Source: Pseudomonadota bacterium (lineage in GTDB: Bacteria > Pseudomonadota > Gammaproteobacteria > SZUA-229). From it: a DNA stretch of 9,893 bases. The stretch covers positions 1 through 9,893 of the forward strand of contig JAUPMA010000015.1 of NCBI GenBank assembly GCA_030836935.1, in the 5' to 3' direction. The notes beneath the pieces are model-generated. The model had not been told where the DNA came from. It saw nothing but the letters and a program-made list of their open reading frames with translations, and made no database searches. Both the position numbers and the translations under genes were made by a program. Shown one piece after another: positions 1 to 6,886 of the stretch (the first letter of the stretch is position 1; each line of letters begins with the position of its first letter).

Positions 1-1554
1 CAGCGGTTCATTCGTGTATTGAATGAAATTACCGCAGACGGTTTTGTGTTTCGCGTCGATATGTTTTTACGCCCGCATGGTGCCAGCGGCCCGCTGGTAA
101 TGAGTTTTGATGCCATGGAGCAGTATTACCAGACGCAGGGCCGCGACTGGGAACGCTATGCCATGATCAAGGCGCGGGTAATTGGCGGTGATCGCGAGGC
201 GGGCAGTCAGTTAATGAAAATGTTGCGGCCATTTATATATCGCCGTTATCTGGATTTTGGTGCATTTGAGGCCATTCGCGATATGAAGGCCTTGCTGGAT
301 TCGGATGTAAAACGCAAGGGCAATCTCGACAATATCAAACTGGGTCTGGGTGGTATTCGTGAAATCGAATTCATTGGCCAGACCTATCAGCTGATTCGCG
401 GCGGCAGTGAACCTGATTTGCAGATTCGCGGCATTGTTGCCGTGTTGCAGAAGCTGGCGCAGAAAGAAGTAATCAGCGAAACCGAAGCCCGCGATCTGCT
501 CGTCAGTTACGATTTTATGCGCCGGCTGGAAAATCGCCTGCAAATGTTTGCTGATAGCCAGACGCACGTATTGCCGGGTGATGCAATGCAACGCGAGAGC
601 ATGGCGCTGGCAATGAATTATGCAAGCTGGGATGAACTGGCTGCAGCCACCACGCAACACCGGCAGCGCGTACACAATTATTTTAGTGACACCTTTGCGT
701 TGCCGGAATTTGCCGGTGAGAATTCAGCGATCGAACAATTCGTGCGCATCTGGCGCGGTATTGTGACAGCGGAAGAAGCAGCGGATATTTTTCAGGCGCA
801 GGGCATTCAGCATGGCGAAAACCTGTTGCAGCAATTAAGTGCGTTTCGCGAAACCAGTCTGATTCAGGCCCTGGCCGGCAGCGCGCGGCAGCGGCTCGAT
901 AATCTCATGCCACAGTTGTTGCAATCACTCCGGCATGTAAACAATGCAGACGATGCCTTGCAGCGATTATTGAATTTGTTGCAGGCAATCGTGCGGCGCA
1001 GTGTGTATCTGGCACTGCTGATTGAATATCCGGTGGCACTGGAGCAACTGGTGCGGCTATGTGCCGCCAGTCCCTGGATCAGCAGTTTGCTTACGCGTTA
1101 CCCGGTATTGCTCGATGAGTTGCTGGATGCGCGCACCCTGTATGAAATTCCCAACCGGCAGCACATGGCAACCGAGTTGAATGATCTGTTGCAGGGTGTA
1201 ACCGATGATGAGGAACGATTGCTGGATAATTTGCGCCGGTTCAAACAGGCGCAAATGCTGCGGGTAGCGGCAATGGATATGGCTGGCGCCATGGAAGTCT
1301 TTGCGGTGAGCGATCAGCTGACGCTGTTGGCCGAAGTATTGCTCGACAAGGTGCATCAGCTGGCCTGGCAATACATGGTATCGCGCCATGGCAGGCCGAC
1401 CTGTGTGGTGGACGGAGTGATGCAGTATCCGGTTCTGGCCATAGTGGGTTACGGCAAACTTGGCGGGCGGGAACTGGGTTATGGCTCGGATCTGGACCTT
1501 GTGTTTTTGCATGACAGCCGGGGCGAGGCGCAGCAAACGGATGGTGAAAAATGA
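1..1554 (+). CDS. glnE: GlnE (glutamine synthetase adenylyltransferase/adenylyl-removing enzyme), 5'-partial, ending at an internal in-frame TGA
   Basis: GlnE attaches AMP to, and removes it from, glutamine synthetase, tuning cytoplasmic nitrogen assimilation under PII control. The frame is open from base 1, so the true start lies left of the window. About 517 codons are present. The end of the N-terminal adenylyl-removing domain is seen first (FRVDMFLRP at codons 17-25, then SGPLVMS and DWERYAMIKARVI). Next comes the helical linker with GLGGIREIEF (about codons 114-123). The start of the second nucleotidyltransferase domain follows, with GYGKLGG and GSDLDLVFLHD, whose two aspartates are codons 1489-1491 and 1495-1497. 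The frame then meets TGA at 1552-1554, although the homologous sequence continues immediately in the same frame to 2247. A product ending here would keep the removing domain but lack the third adenylyltransferase aspartate and the C-terminal region. The family is certain; functional status is not. Confidence 0.93.
   Translation, partial: QRFIRVLNEITADGFVFRVDMFLRPHGASGPLVMSFDAMEQYYQTQGRDWERYAMIKARVIGGDREAGSQLMKMLRPFIYRRYLDFGAFEAIRDMKALLDSDVKRKGNLDNIKLGLGGIREIEFIGQTYQLIRGGSEPDLQIRGIVAVLQKLAQKEVISETEARDLLVSYDFMRRLENRLQMFADSQTHVLPGDAMQRESMALAMNYASWDELAAATTQHRQRVHNYFSDTFALPEFAGENSAIEQFVRIWRGIVTAEEAADIFQAQGIQHGENLLQQLSAFRETSLIQALAGSARQRLDNLMPQLLQSLRHVNNADDALQRLLNLLQAIVRRSVYLALLIEYPVALEQLVRLCAASPWISSLLTRYPVLLDELLDARTLYEIPNRQHMATELNDLLQGVTDDEERLLDNLRRFKQAQMLRVAAMDMAGAMEVFAVSDQLTLLAEVLLDKVHQLAWQYMVSRHGRPTCVVDGVMQYPVLAIVGYGKLGGRELGYGSDLDLVFLHDSRGEAQQTDGEK
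1552..1554 (+). other. In-frame TGA interrupting glnE
   Basis: The codons read TDGEK, TGA, VDNHLFFARMAQR. From memory, Escherichia coli GlnE has TDGER, E, IDGRQFYLRLAQR here, so the stop replaces one residue in a variable loop and no bases are gained or lost. This fits a single substitution, a sequencing error or read-through rather than a frameshift. The residue lost cannot be deduced; many codons, including CGA, GGA, AGA, TCA, TTA or TGG, are one change from TGA. Confidence 0.9.
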
Positions 1555-2247
1555 GTGGACAACCATTTGTTTTTTGCAAGGATGGCACAACGCATGATGC
1601 ACATGATGGCGACCCAGACAGCGACCGGCCGCCTGTATGAAATCGACACCCAGTTGCGGCCCGATGGCGCTTCCGGCATGCTGGTTTCCAGCCTGGAATC
1701 GTTCGGGCATTACCAGCAAAACAAGGCCTGGACCTGGGAACATCAGGCCCTGACGCGTGCGCGAGTGATAGTGGGTGATGCACAACTGGCCGGGGAATTT
1801 GCTAGAATTCGCGCCTCTGTGCTGGCACGCCAGCGCGACCCGGAGGATCTGCGGCGGGACATCATCGAAATGCGGCAGAAAATGCGTGCAGCGATGGGCA
1901 CCAAACCGGCTGGCAATCAGGCCGGAAAATTTCATCTCAAGCAGGATGCCGGCGGCATGGTGGATATTGAGTTCATTGCCCAGTACGGTGTGCTGGCCAA
2001 TGCGGCCACCAGACCGCAACTGTTACAGGCAACCGCCACCCGCAAGCTGCTGCGGGCATTGCAACAGTGCGGCTGGTTGAGCGAGACGCAGGCAGATATT
2101 TTGTATAACGCCTATGCAACATACCGGCAGCGCAGTCACCAGCGTGCGTTGCAGGAACAATCGTCCACGCTGGACGGAAACGAATTCGCCGGATTGCGCG
2201 CGCAGGTGCAGCAGATCTGGCAACAGATTTTCTCGATTAAATCCTGA
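1555..2247 (+). CDS. glnE: GlnE C-terminal part (second half of the adenylyltransferase domain) after the internal TGA
   Basis: This is the direct in-frame continuation of glnE, 230 residues if started at the GTG that touches the stop. It carries the third catalytic aspartate of the adenylyltransferase site in LYEIDTQLRPDGASGML (Asp codon 1645-1647). Further on are AWTWEHQALTRARVI, the helical-domain motif GGMVDIEFIAQY, and a normal GlnE C-terminus ending near WQQIFSIKS. No Shine-Dalgarno sequence precedes the GTG, so independent translation would depend on re-initiation at the upstream stop. Alone it has no complete active site. The good conservation and absence of other stops suggest the interruption is recent, artefactual or bypassed. 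An annotator might instead merge it with the upstream part as one pseudogene. Confidence 0.85.
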   Translation: MDNHLFFARMAQRMMHMMATQTATGRLYEIDTQLRPDGASGMLVSSLESFGHYQQNKAWTWEHQALTRARVIVGDAQLAGEFARIRASVLARQRDPEDLRRDIIEMRQKMRAAMGTKPAGNQAGKFHLKQDAGGMVDIEFIAQYGVLANAATRPQLLQATATRKLLRALQQCGWLSETQADILYNAYATYRQRSHQRALQEQSSTLDGNEFAGLRAQVQQIWQQIFSIKS

Positions 2248-2276
2248 ATAACATCATCCCGGTGTTCTCAGGGTAC

Positions 2277-2306
2277 GAAAAATAAAAATTGTGATTTTTA
2301 TTTTTC
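2277..2306. terminator. Perfect AT-rich inverted repeat after glnE, terminator-like
   Basis: The arms gaaaaataaaaat (2277-2289) and atttttatttttc (2294-2306) are exact reverse complements around a 4-nt loop, tgtg. It begins 30 bases after the glnE stop. The A-rich left arm, T-rich right arm and more T's downstream look like a rho-independent terminator that could act in either direction. However, the stem is almost all A:T, so it would be weak; an operator or DNA-bending site is the alternative. Confidence 0.45.
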
Positions 2307-2310
2307 TCTA

Positions 2311-2335
2311 TTTTTAATAACGCGGTTATTGAAAA
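2311..2335. repeat. Second AT-rich hairpin upstream of ilvE
   Basis: The arms tttttaataac (2311-2321) and gttattgaaaa (2325-2335) pair over 11 positions, with one T-G wobble, around a GCG loop. It lies four bases after the first hairpin, so the two form a tandem pair between glnE and ilvE. Its role is unknown; it may add to termination or belong to the ilvE control region. Confidence 0.4.
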
Positions 2336-2363
2336 TGGTGGCACTTTCATGTGCCATGCGGAA

Positions 2364-2393
2364 TTGCTGATGATCTCAGCGCTTCCTTAAATT
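2364..2393 (+). promoter_or_regulatory. Possible sigma-70 promoter of ilvE
   Basis: TTGCTG (2364-2369) and TAAATT (2388-2393) are 18 bases apart, in an AT-rich stretch about 40 bases before the chosen ilvE start. The matches to consensus are only 3 of 6 and 4 of 6. The hairpins after glnE make a separate ilvE promoter plausible, but this assignment is weak. Confidence 0.25.
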
Positions 2394-2400
2394 TAATTTA

Positions 2401-2413
2401 TGCGCCTGGCGCA
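2401..2413. promoter_or_regulatory. 13-base palindrome in the ilvE leader
   Basis: TGCGCCTGGCGCA has perfect 6-base arms around a central T. It lies just downstream of the possible -10 element and ten bases before the Shine-Dalgarno sequence. The position would suit a repressor site or a small leader structure, but no regulator is identified. Confidence 0.3.
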
Positions 2414-2434
2414 AAAGATTCTGGAGAAAGTGTT

Positions 2435-3364
2435 ATGGCCACAATGGCTGATCGTGATGGCGTGATCTGGTATGACGGCAAACTGGTGCCGTGGCGTGAA
2501 GCCACCACGCATGTGTTAACTCACACCCTGCATTACGGCATGGGCGTATTTGAAGGCGTGCGTGCCTACAAGGCAGAACAAGGCACGGCGATTTTCCGGT
2601 TGAATGCGCACACCGATCGTCTGTTTGATTCGGCGCACATCATGAACATGAAAATGCCGTTCGACAAAAAAACCATTAACGAAGCACACAAACTGGTAGT
2701 GCGTGAAAATAAACTCACCACGGCTTATATGCGGCCCATGTGTTTTTATGGTTCGGAAGGTATGGGATTACGGGCTGATAATTTGCAGGTGCATGTAATT
2801 ATTGCCGCCTGGGAATGGGGCGCCTATCTGGGTGCTGATGCGTTGCAAAAAGGCATTCGTGTGCGCACATCTTCCTACACCCGCCATCACGTCAACATCA
2901 GCATGTGCAAGGCCAAGGCCAATGGCCATTACATCAACTCCATGCTGGCACTGCAGGAAGCCTTAACCTGCGGTTATGACGAGGCCATGCTGCTGGATGT
3001 GGATGGTTATGTTGCCGAAGGCAGTGGCGAAAATATTTTTCTGGTGAAGAACAATGTGATCTACACACCGGATCTTACTTCTGCATTGAACGGCATTACA
3101 CGCAACACCATATTCACGCTCGCCAATGAACTGGGCTATGAACTGCGCGAAAAACGCATTACCCGCGACGAGGTGTATATTGCCGACGAAGCATTCTTCA
3201 CTGGCACCGCCGCCGAAGTCACGCCAATCCGCGAAGTGGATAACCGCAAGATCGGCAACGGTGGCCGTGGCCCGGTAACAGAAAAATTGCAGACTTTATA
3301 CTTTGATGTGGTGCATGGCCGCCATCATGTGCATCCCGAATGGCTGGCCTACGTTAACAAATAA
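2435..3364 (+). CDS. ilvE: Branched-chain amino acid aminotransferase IlvE
   Basis: This 309-residue PLP enzyme of fold type IV performs the last step of leucine, isoleucine and valine synthesis, exchanging the amino group of glutamate with branched-chain 2-oxo acids in the cytoplasm. The start at 2435 gives MATMADRDGVIWYDG, typical of gammaproteobacterial IlvE. It has GGAGA at 2423-2427 seven bases upstream; the frame is open farther left (ATG at 2351) but without family sequence. Visible hallmarks are HTLHYGMGVFEGVRAY (about 30-45), the PLP lysine in AKANGHY (about Lys161), the class-IV signature region EGSGENIF followed by LNGITRNT, and FTGTAAEVTPIREVD near the end. Length and motifs are complete, with no sign of damage. 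It is followed after 20 bases by the zinc-finger gene and is probably cotranscribed with it. Confidence 0.96.
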   Translation: MATMADRDGVIWYDGKLVPWREATTHVLTHTLHYGMGVFEGVRAYKAEQGTAIFRLNAHTDRLFDSAHIMNMKMPFDKKTINEAHKLVVRENKLTTAYMRPMCFYGSEGMGLRADNLQVHVIIAAWEWGAYLGADALQKGIRVRTSSYTRHHVNISMCKAKANGHYINSMLALQEALTCGYDEAMLLDVDGYVAEGSGENIFLVKNNVIYTPDLTSALNGITRNTIFTLANELGYELREKRITRDEVYIADEAFFTGTAAEVTPIREVDNRKIGNGGRGPVTEKLQTLYFDVVHGRHHVHPEWLAYVNK

Positions 3365-3384
3365 ACTGAAGTGCCGAGATCGAT

Positions 3385-3594
3385 ATGCCCAATCCCAACA
3401 CCGCGACACAAACAGGGTTGAAACAACCTAATGCGCAAAATCGTTATGAAGTCAGATGCAGTGATTTGCCGGTGCATTGCCCGATGCCGGGCAGCAGTTT
3501 GTGGAATTCGCACCCGCGTGTGTTTATTGCGTTTGACAGCAATGGGCGTGGCAGGTGTTCTTATTGTGGCGCGGAGTATGTGATTAAAATCTGA
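3385..3594 (+). CDS. Small CHCC zinc-finger protein (NDUFS6-like, zf-CHCC)
   Basis: This 69-residue protein has the CHCC zinc-finger pattern found in the 13-kDa subunit of mitochondrial complex I and in small proteobacterial homologues. Likely zinc ligands are Cys32 (VHCP), His43 (NSHPRVF), Cys58 and Cys61 (CSYCG). The core reads SLWNSHPRVFIAF, then G-R-G-R-C-S-Y-C-G. The first 20 residues are polar and probably disordered. No signal peptide or membrane segment is seen. The gene follows ilvE by 20 bases in the same direction, an arrangement I recall from other gammaproteobacteria. The Shine-Dalgarno sequence is poor (cgag region at about 3376), so expression may rely on coupling to ilvE. The bacterial function is not established. 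An antisense open frame over the same bases shows no family features. Confidence 0.85.
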   Translation: MPNPNTATQTGLKQPNAQNRYEVRCSDLPVHCPMPGSSLWNSHPRVFIAFDSNGRGRCSYCGAEYVIKI

Positions 3595-3617
3595 CGCCAC
3601 AAAGCCGGTAGTAATGC

Positions 3618-3631
3618 ATGCGTTAACGCAT
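3618..3631. repeat. 14-base perfect palindrome between convergent genes
   Basis: ATGCGTTAACGCAT is its own reverse complement. It covers the stop codon of the minus-strand glycerophosphotransferase-like gene and lies 24 bases after the zinc-finger gene stop. As RNA it could form a 5-bp stem with a TTAA loop on either strand. No clear T tract follows, so a bidirectional terminator is only a suggestion. Confidence 0.35.
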
Positions 3632-4648
3632 CTGGATTTTGCGCCAGAGATTGAACGGCTTGGATTTTAAATGCCCCAGGTCGTGCGCAACAAATTCATC
3701 GGTGGCTTGCAATACACGCGCGGATGATTTGCCATCACGATAGGGATGAATGGTATCGCCATATTTCTGAATCTCTTTCATCAGTTCTGGCGGGCGAGTG
3801 AGTGCATAGGCCAGTGCCGATTCGATTTCCCCGGTTTGATGTATGTTGAGCAGGTGGGGTCCGGGCACAGCTGTGTTGAATGTGACCACCGGTTTGTTCA
3901 GCAACAGAAACTGCAAAAAGAAAGACGATGTATCGCACAACATGGCATCAGCCGATTTTAACAATGGCATTGTTTCCTGATTGCAGTCAAAGAAAGTCAG
4001 ATGCGGGCCCTGCATGGCCTGGTATTTTTCCACGATGGACGAATCCATTTTGGGGTGAAGATTAACCAGCCAGTGCCAGCGGCCAGATTGCGATAGTTTA
4101 TGGATGGTTGGCGCAAGTTTGTCTGCGGCGGAATATTCGGGGCTGAATGTGGAGCCAAATAAAATAACGGGTTTGGTTATGCCGAGTTGTTCACGAATGG
4201 TTGGAGTTGATTCTGCCTCAAACAGCGGATCAAGCATGGGCCAGCCGGTTTCAGTCACTTTGAAATGACCGTATCTCCTGGCCCTGGATTCAAACTGCTC
4301 TGTGGTATGCGGTCCCTGGGTGCAATACAAATCAAAAAGGCCGCGAATACGTGCGTGTTCCTGCCGGGTATTGGCGCGTTTGCCAACATCAAAACCGTGA
4401 AAAACTTCTACCTTAACACCGGGGAAAAAATCAGGAATCCAGTTGGTGGGGACAAAAACGGCTGTCGGATTATATTCCTGTACGGCTTCTACTGATTCAA
4501 GAAGTGGTGCGTCGTTTGCGGTGAGCTGGTTGGCAGTTTTGTGTATAAACCAGGCTGCCTGATCGCCGCGTTTAATGATGGCATCCTGTAGAGGACGCAG
4601 AATTGGAAAACAGTAAGGCTGATTGGCGAACAGTAAATAGCGGTTCAT
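3623..4648 (-). CDS. CDP-glycerol glycerophosphotransferase-like protein
   Basis: The 341-residue protein resembles the CDP-glycerol:poly(glycerophosphate) glycerophosphotransferase family, GT-B fold enzymes that move glycerol phosphate or related groups onto surface polymers. Motifs in order are EVFHGFDVGK (about 81-90), the mid-protein LFGSTFSPEY, the NLHPK motif with His198, CDTSS (238-242, the TDYSS equivalent) and YRDGKSSARV (303-312), the DGK-S-R tail motif. No strong membrane segment is visible. I chose ATG at 4648 because MNRYLLFANQPY is a natural N-terminus. ATG at 4666 or TTG at 4741 are possible, but none has a clear Shine-Dalgarno sequence. The gene is divergent from the O-antigen ligase and convergent with the zinc-finger gene. 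A role in adding phosphoglycerol or phospho-sugar to LPS or capsule is inferred from family and context; substrate unknown. Confidence 0.75.
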   Translation of the reverse strand: MNRYLLFANQPYCFPILRPLQDAIIKRGDQAAWFIHKTANQLTANDAPLLESVEAVQEYNPTAVFVPTNWIPDFFPGVKVEVFHGFDVGKRANTRQEHARIRGLFDLYCTQGPHTTEQFESRARRYGHFKVTETGWPMLDPLFEAESTPTIREQLGITKPVILFGSTFSPEYSAADKLAPTIHKLSQSGRWHWLVNLHPKMDSSIVEKYQAMQGPHLTFFDCNQETMPLLKSADAMLCDTSSFFLQFLLLNKPVVTFNTAVPGPHLLNIHQTGEIESALAYALTRPPELMKEIQKYGDTIHPYRDGKSSARVLQATDEFVAHDLGHLKSKPFNLWRKIQMR

Positions 4649-4712
4649 GCAGGTGATCTTTGTCATGATATTTTGGGCATAAATAATTGATTTATACGCC
4701 CGAATGGATGCG

Positions 4713-4741
4713 ATATTATGCGTTATACCTGTACGAAGCAA
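4713..4741 (-). promoter_or_regulatory. Possible promoter of the glycerophosphotransferase-like gene
   Basis: Read on the minus strand, TTGCTT (4741-4736) and TAATAT (4718-4713) are 17 bases apart, with an A/T-rich stretch downstream and about 60 bases to the ATG at 4648. The matches are 3 of 6 and 4 of 6. If real, it excludes the TTG start at 4741 and supports the shorter protein. Confidence 0.3.
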
Positions 4742-4802
4742 CTGGCGAATGATTCAGCTTCCGGCCATGGTTCTTTATAGCAACAAATAGCAAGGACTCC
4801 GA

Positions 4803-6083
4803 GTGAATATCAGTAAAACTGCTCAAGTGTTATTGTTCGTTGCGCTTATTGCATTTCCTGTCGCCATTCCATTTTTGCCGCACGTTAACGGGCTGATTAT
4901 TGTATTGCTGTCGCTGGCCGGTTTCTATTTGTTGTCCAGACGCGATCCGGTAATTTCGAATCCGGATAAGTCAGAGAGGCAGTTGTATACTGCAATTGGT
5001 GTTTTCCTGTTGTCAGTTGCGATGGTTGCCTTGTTCGCCGACGGGAAACCTTTTGCGGAAACAAGTATTGGGAAATTTATATATTTTGCCCTGATTATTC
5101 CTGTTTATTTTTGCGCCAAAAAGCTGGGCATAAATCGCGCAGCGCTCTGGTCTGGACTTGCTGCAGGAGCTCTGGTATCGGCCGTGGTGGCTATTTACGA
5201 TGTTGCGGGCCCTTATCATATGGAACGTGCAATGGGTATCAATCATCCTATTATATTTGGCGACCTGGCACTGCTGATGGGTGTGATGGCCATGGGCGGA
5301 TTAACATGGTTTCGCAAACAATCACGCTGGCATGTGCTGATCCCTGTACTAGCGCTGGTTGCAGGTTTGCTGGCAAGTTTTTTATCGCAATCACGTGGCG
5401 GCTGGGTGGCATTGCCTGTGCTGGCGCTGCTGTTTGTCTGGCATTTTGGTGTACATGTTGCACGCTGGAAAATCCTGGCGGGCATGGCGTTACTGCTGGT
5501 ATTTGTGACAGGAATCTATTTTGTTCCGCAGAGTGGTGTACGAAATACGATCAATACCACAATCATGCACGTCGATAACTATGTTAACAGCGATGTGTCC
5601 GCACCGGATCGTGCCACATCAATCGGATCGCGTTTTGAAATGTGGCGAGCATCCTGGATATTGTTTATTGAACATCCGGTGCTGGGGGTTGGTTGGGGGA
5701 AATATCAGGAAGAAACCCAGACTCTGGTGAATCGCGGGTTGATTAATCAGGCGGCGGCTGATTATCCTCATCCGCATAATCAATTTCTATCCTCGCTTGT
5801 CAATGGTGGTATGGCAGGACTGGTAGGCATTCTGGTGTTATTTATTATTATGTTTTTGATATTTCTGCGCGTTATAAAGAATGGCGCTGAAGAAACAAGT
5901 GATAAATCGCATATAGCATTTACAGGGTTGTTGCTGGTCGTTTCATTTTTTATATTCAATCTATCTGAAAGCCTGATGGAAAGATCCAGAACCGTCGCAT
6001 TCATGGTTTACTATGTTGCAATTCTGTTGGCTTGTATTACAGCTAAAGGTGTCGGTAATAAACGAGCGCCAGCACATGAATAA
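4803..6083 (+). CDS. O-antigen ligase family membrane protein (WaaL-like)
   Basis: The 426-residue polytopic inner-membrane protein belongs to the Wzy_C/O-antigen ligase family. These enzymes transfer undecaprenyl-linked glycan to lipid A-core at the periplasmic face (WaaL), or polymerise repeat units (Wzy). I count about 12 hydrophobic segments: roughly 9-25, 29-44, 61-79, 92-106, 113-133, 149-169, 176-193, 199-216, 222-241, 336-356, 370-388 and 398-412. The long loop at 242-335 holds HPVLGVGWGKY and the PHPHNQFLSSLVNGG motif (His323, His325) expected at the ligase active site. SQSRGGW (195-201) carries the conserved arginine. The start is GTG at 4803, with AAGGA at 4792-4796. It heads a plus-strand run and overlaps the next gene by 8 nt. 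The core glycosyltransferase neighbours favour ligase over polymerase, but sequence alone does not separate them. Confidence 0.85.
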   Translation: MNISKTAQVLLFVALIAFPVAIPFLPHVNGLIIVLLSLAGFYLLSRRDPVISNPDKSERQLYTAIGVFLLSVAMVALFADGKPFAETSIGKFIYFALIIPVYFCAKKLGINRAALWSGLAAGALVSAVVAIYDVAGPYHMERAMGINHPIIFGDLALLMGVMAMGGLTWFRKQSRWHVLIPVLALVAGLLASFLSQSRGGWVALPVLALLFVWHFGVHVARWKILAGMALLLVFVTGIYFVPQSGVRNTINTTIMHVDNYVNSDVSAPDRATSIGSRFEMWRASWILFIEHPVLGVGWGKYQEETQTLVNRGLINQAAADYPHPHNQFLSSLVNGGMAGLVGILVLFIIMFLIFLRVIKNGAEETSDKSHIAFTGLLLVVSFFIFNLSESLMERSRTVAFMVYYVAILLACITAKGVGNKRAPAHE

Positions 6084-6831
6084 AAGAATATCAGCTGTAA
6101 TTATTTGCAAGAATGAAGAGGCAAGAATCAAATCTTGCCTGCAATCAGTCAAGTGGGCCGATGAGATTGTAGTGCTGGATTCTGGTAGTAATGATAGGAC
6201 GCTGGAAATTGCAAGTGAGTTTACAGATAAGATATACATCAATATTGACTGGAAAGGTTTCGGGCCGCAAAAAAGATTGGCTGAAAGTTATGCGACCAGT
6301 GATTGGGTGCTCTCAATCGACTCAGATGAGGTTGTGAGTGAAATACTTCGTAATGAAATTATTGCAGCTGTTAATAGCGCAGATGAAAATTCTGTTTTCA
6401 GGCTTAACAGGCTCACGTATTTTTGCGGAAAGTTTATCAGGCACAGTGGCTGGTATCCGGATCGCATTGTTCGTCTCTATAATAAAAAGCACTACCATTA
6501 TAACGATGCCTTTGTACACGAAGCGGTTTATTGTGATGGTGCCAGGGTCGTGAACCTGAAAGGCGATCTGTTGCACTACCAGATTTTGTCTCTTGAAGAC
6601 TATATTGACAAGAGAAATAAATATGCAAGAGCCTGGGCAGATAATCATTATGCAAAAGGAAAATCTACAAATATTGCAGAAATAGTTTTACGGTCATTAT
6701 TTGCATTTTTTCGGCATTATATTATTCGTCTTGGGGTGCTGGACGGGTATCATGGTTTTCTTATTTCTGTTATCCAGATGCAATATACATTTAATAAATA
6801 TAATTTCCTCAGATTCAGGAATAGCAAGTAA
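6076..6831 (+). CDS. Family 2 glycosyltransferase, LPS core WaaE-like
   Basis: The 251-residue GT-A fold enzyme is of the small GT2 type that adds a hexose to the inner core heptose in several gammaproteobacteria (WaaE/KdtX group). The N-terminus ISAVIICKNEEARI and VVLDSGSNDRT (about 32-42) are the nucleotide-sugar binding start. The metal-binding D-x-D is SIDSDE (Asp82, Asp84). HSGWYPDRIVRLY (123-135) and AFVHEAV (145-151) are typical of this group. A hydrophobic C-terminal part (about 200-235) may contact the membrane. ATG at 6076 lies inside the end of the ligase gene, overlapping it by 8 bases (ATGAATAA), which suggests translational coupling; the frame extends to 6013 but that sequence belongs to the ligase gene. 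The 3' half is notably AT-rich. The acceptor and sugar are inferred only from family resemblance. Confidence 0.85.
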   Translation: MNKRISAVIICKNEEARIKSCLQSVKWADEIVVLDSGSNDRTLEIASEFTDKIYINIDWKGFGPQKRLAESYATSDWVLSIDSDEVVSEILRNEIIAAVNSADENSVFRLNRLTYFCGKFIRHSGWYPDRIVRLYNKKHYHYNDAFVHEAVYCDGARVVNLKGDLLHYQILSLEDYIDKRNKYARAWADNHYAKGKSTNIAEIVLRSLFAFFRHYIIRLGVLDGYHGFLISVIQMQYTFNKYNFLRFRNSK

Positions 6832-6886
6832 CCGGTATATGGCTTCATTAAAGCATCTATAACTGAATGCATTACATAACGACCTA

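Noticed and set aside
1552..1600. TGA of glnE as a selenocysteine codon
   Set aside because: No convincing bacterial SECIS hairpin follows at the right distance, GlnE is not a selenoprotein family, and the position is a variable loop.
1241..1783. Open frame of 180 codons on the minus strand
   Set aside because: Also antisense to glnE, overlapping the previous one in another frame; Pro/Arg/Cys-rich shadow sequence.
1057..2019. Open frame of 320 codons on the minus strand
   Set aside because: It lies antisense to clearly conserved glnE sequence, has a low-complexity His/Gln-rich composition and no family motif; a shadow of glnE codon usage.
3349..3600. 83-codon open frame antisense to the zinc-finger gene
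   Set aside because: The plus strand has a full CHCC finger; the antisense product has no recognisable features.
5111..5578. 155-codon plus-strand open frame inside the ligase gene
   Set aside because: Out of frame with a clear polytopic membrane protein; composition is Cys/Gly/Arg-rich and typical of a frame shadow.
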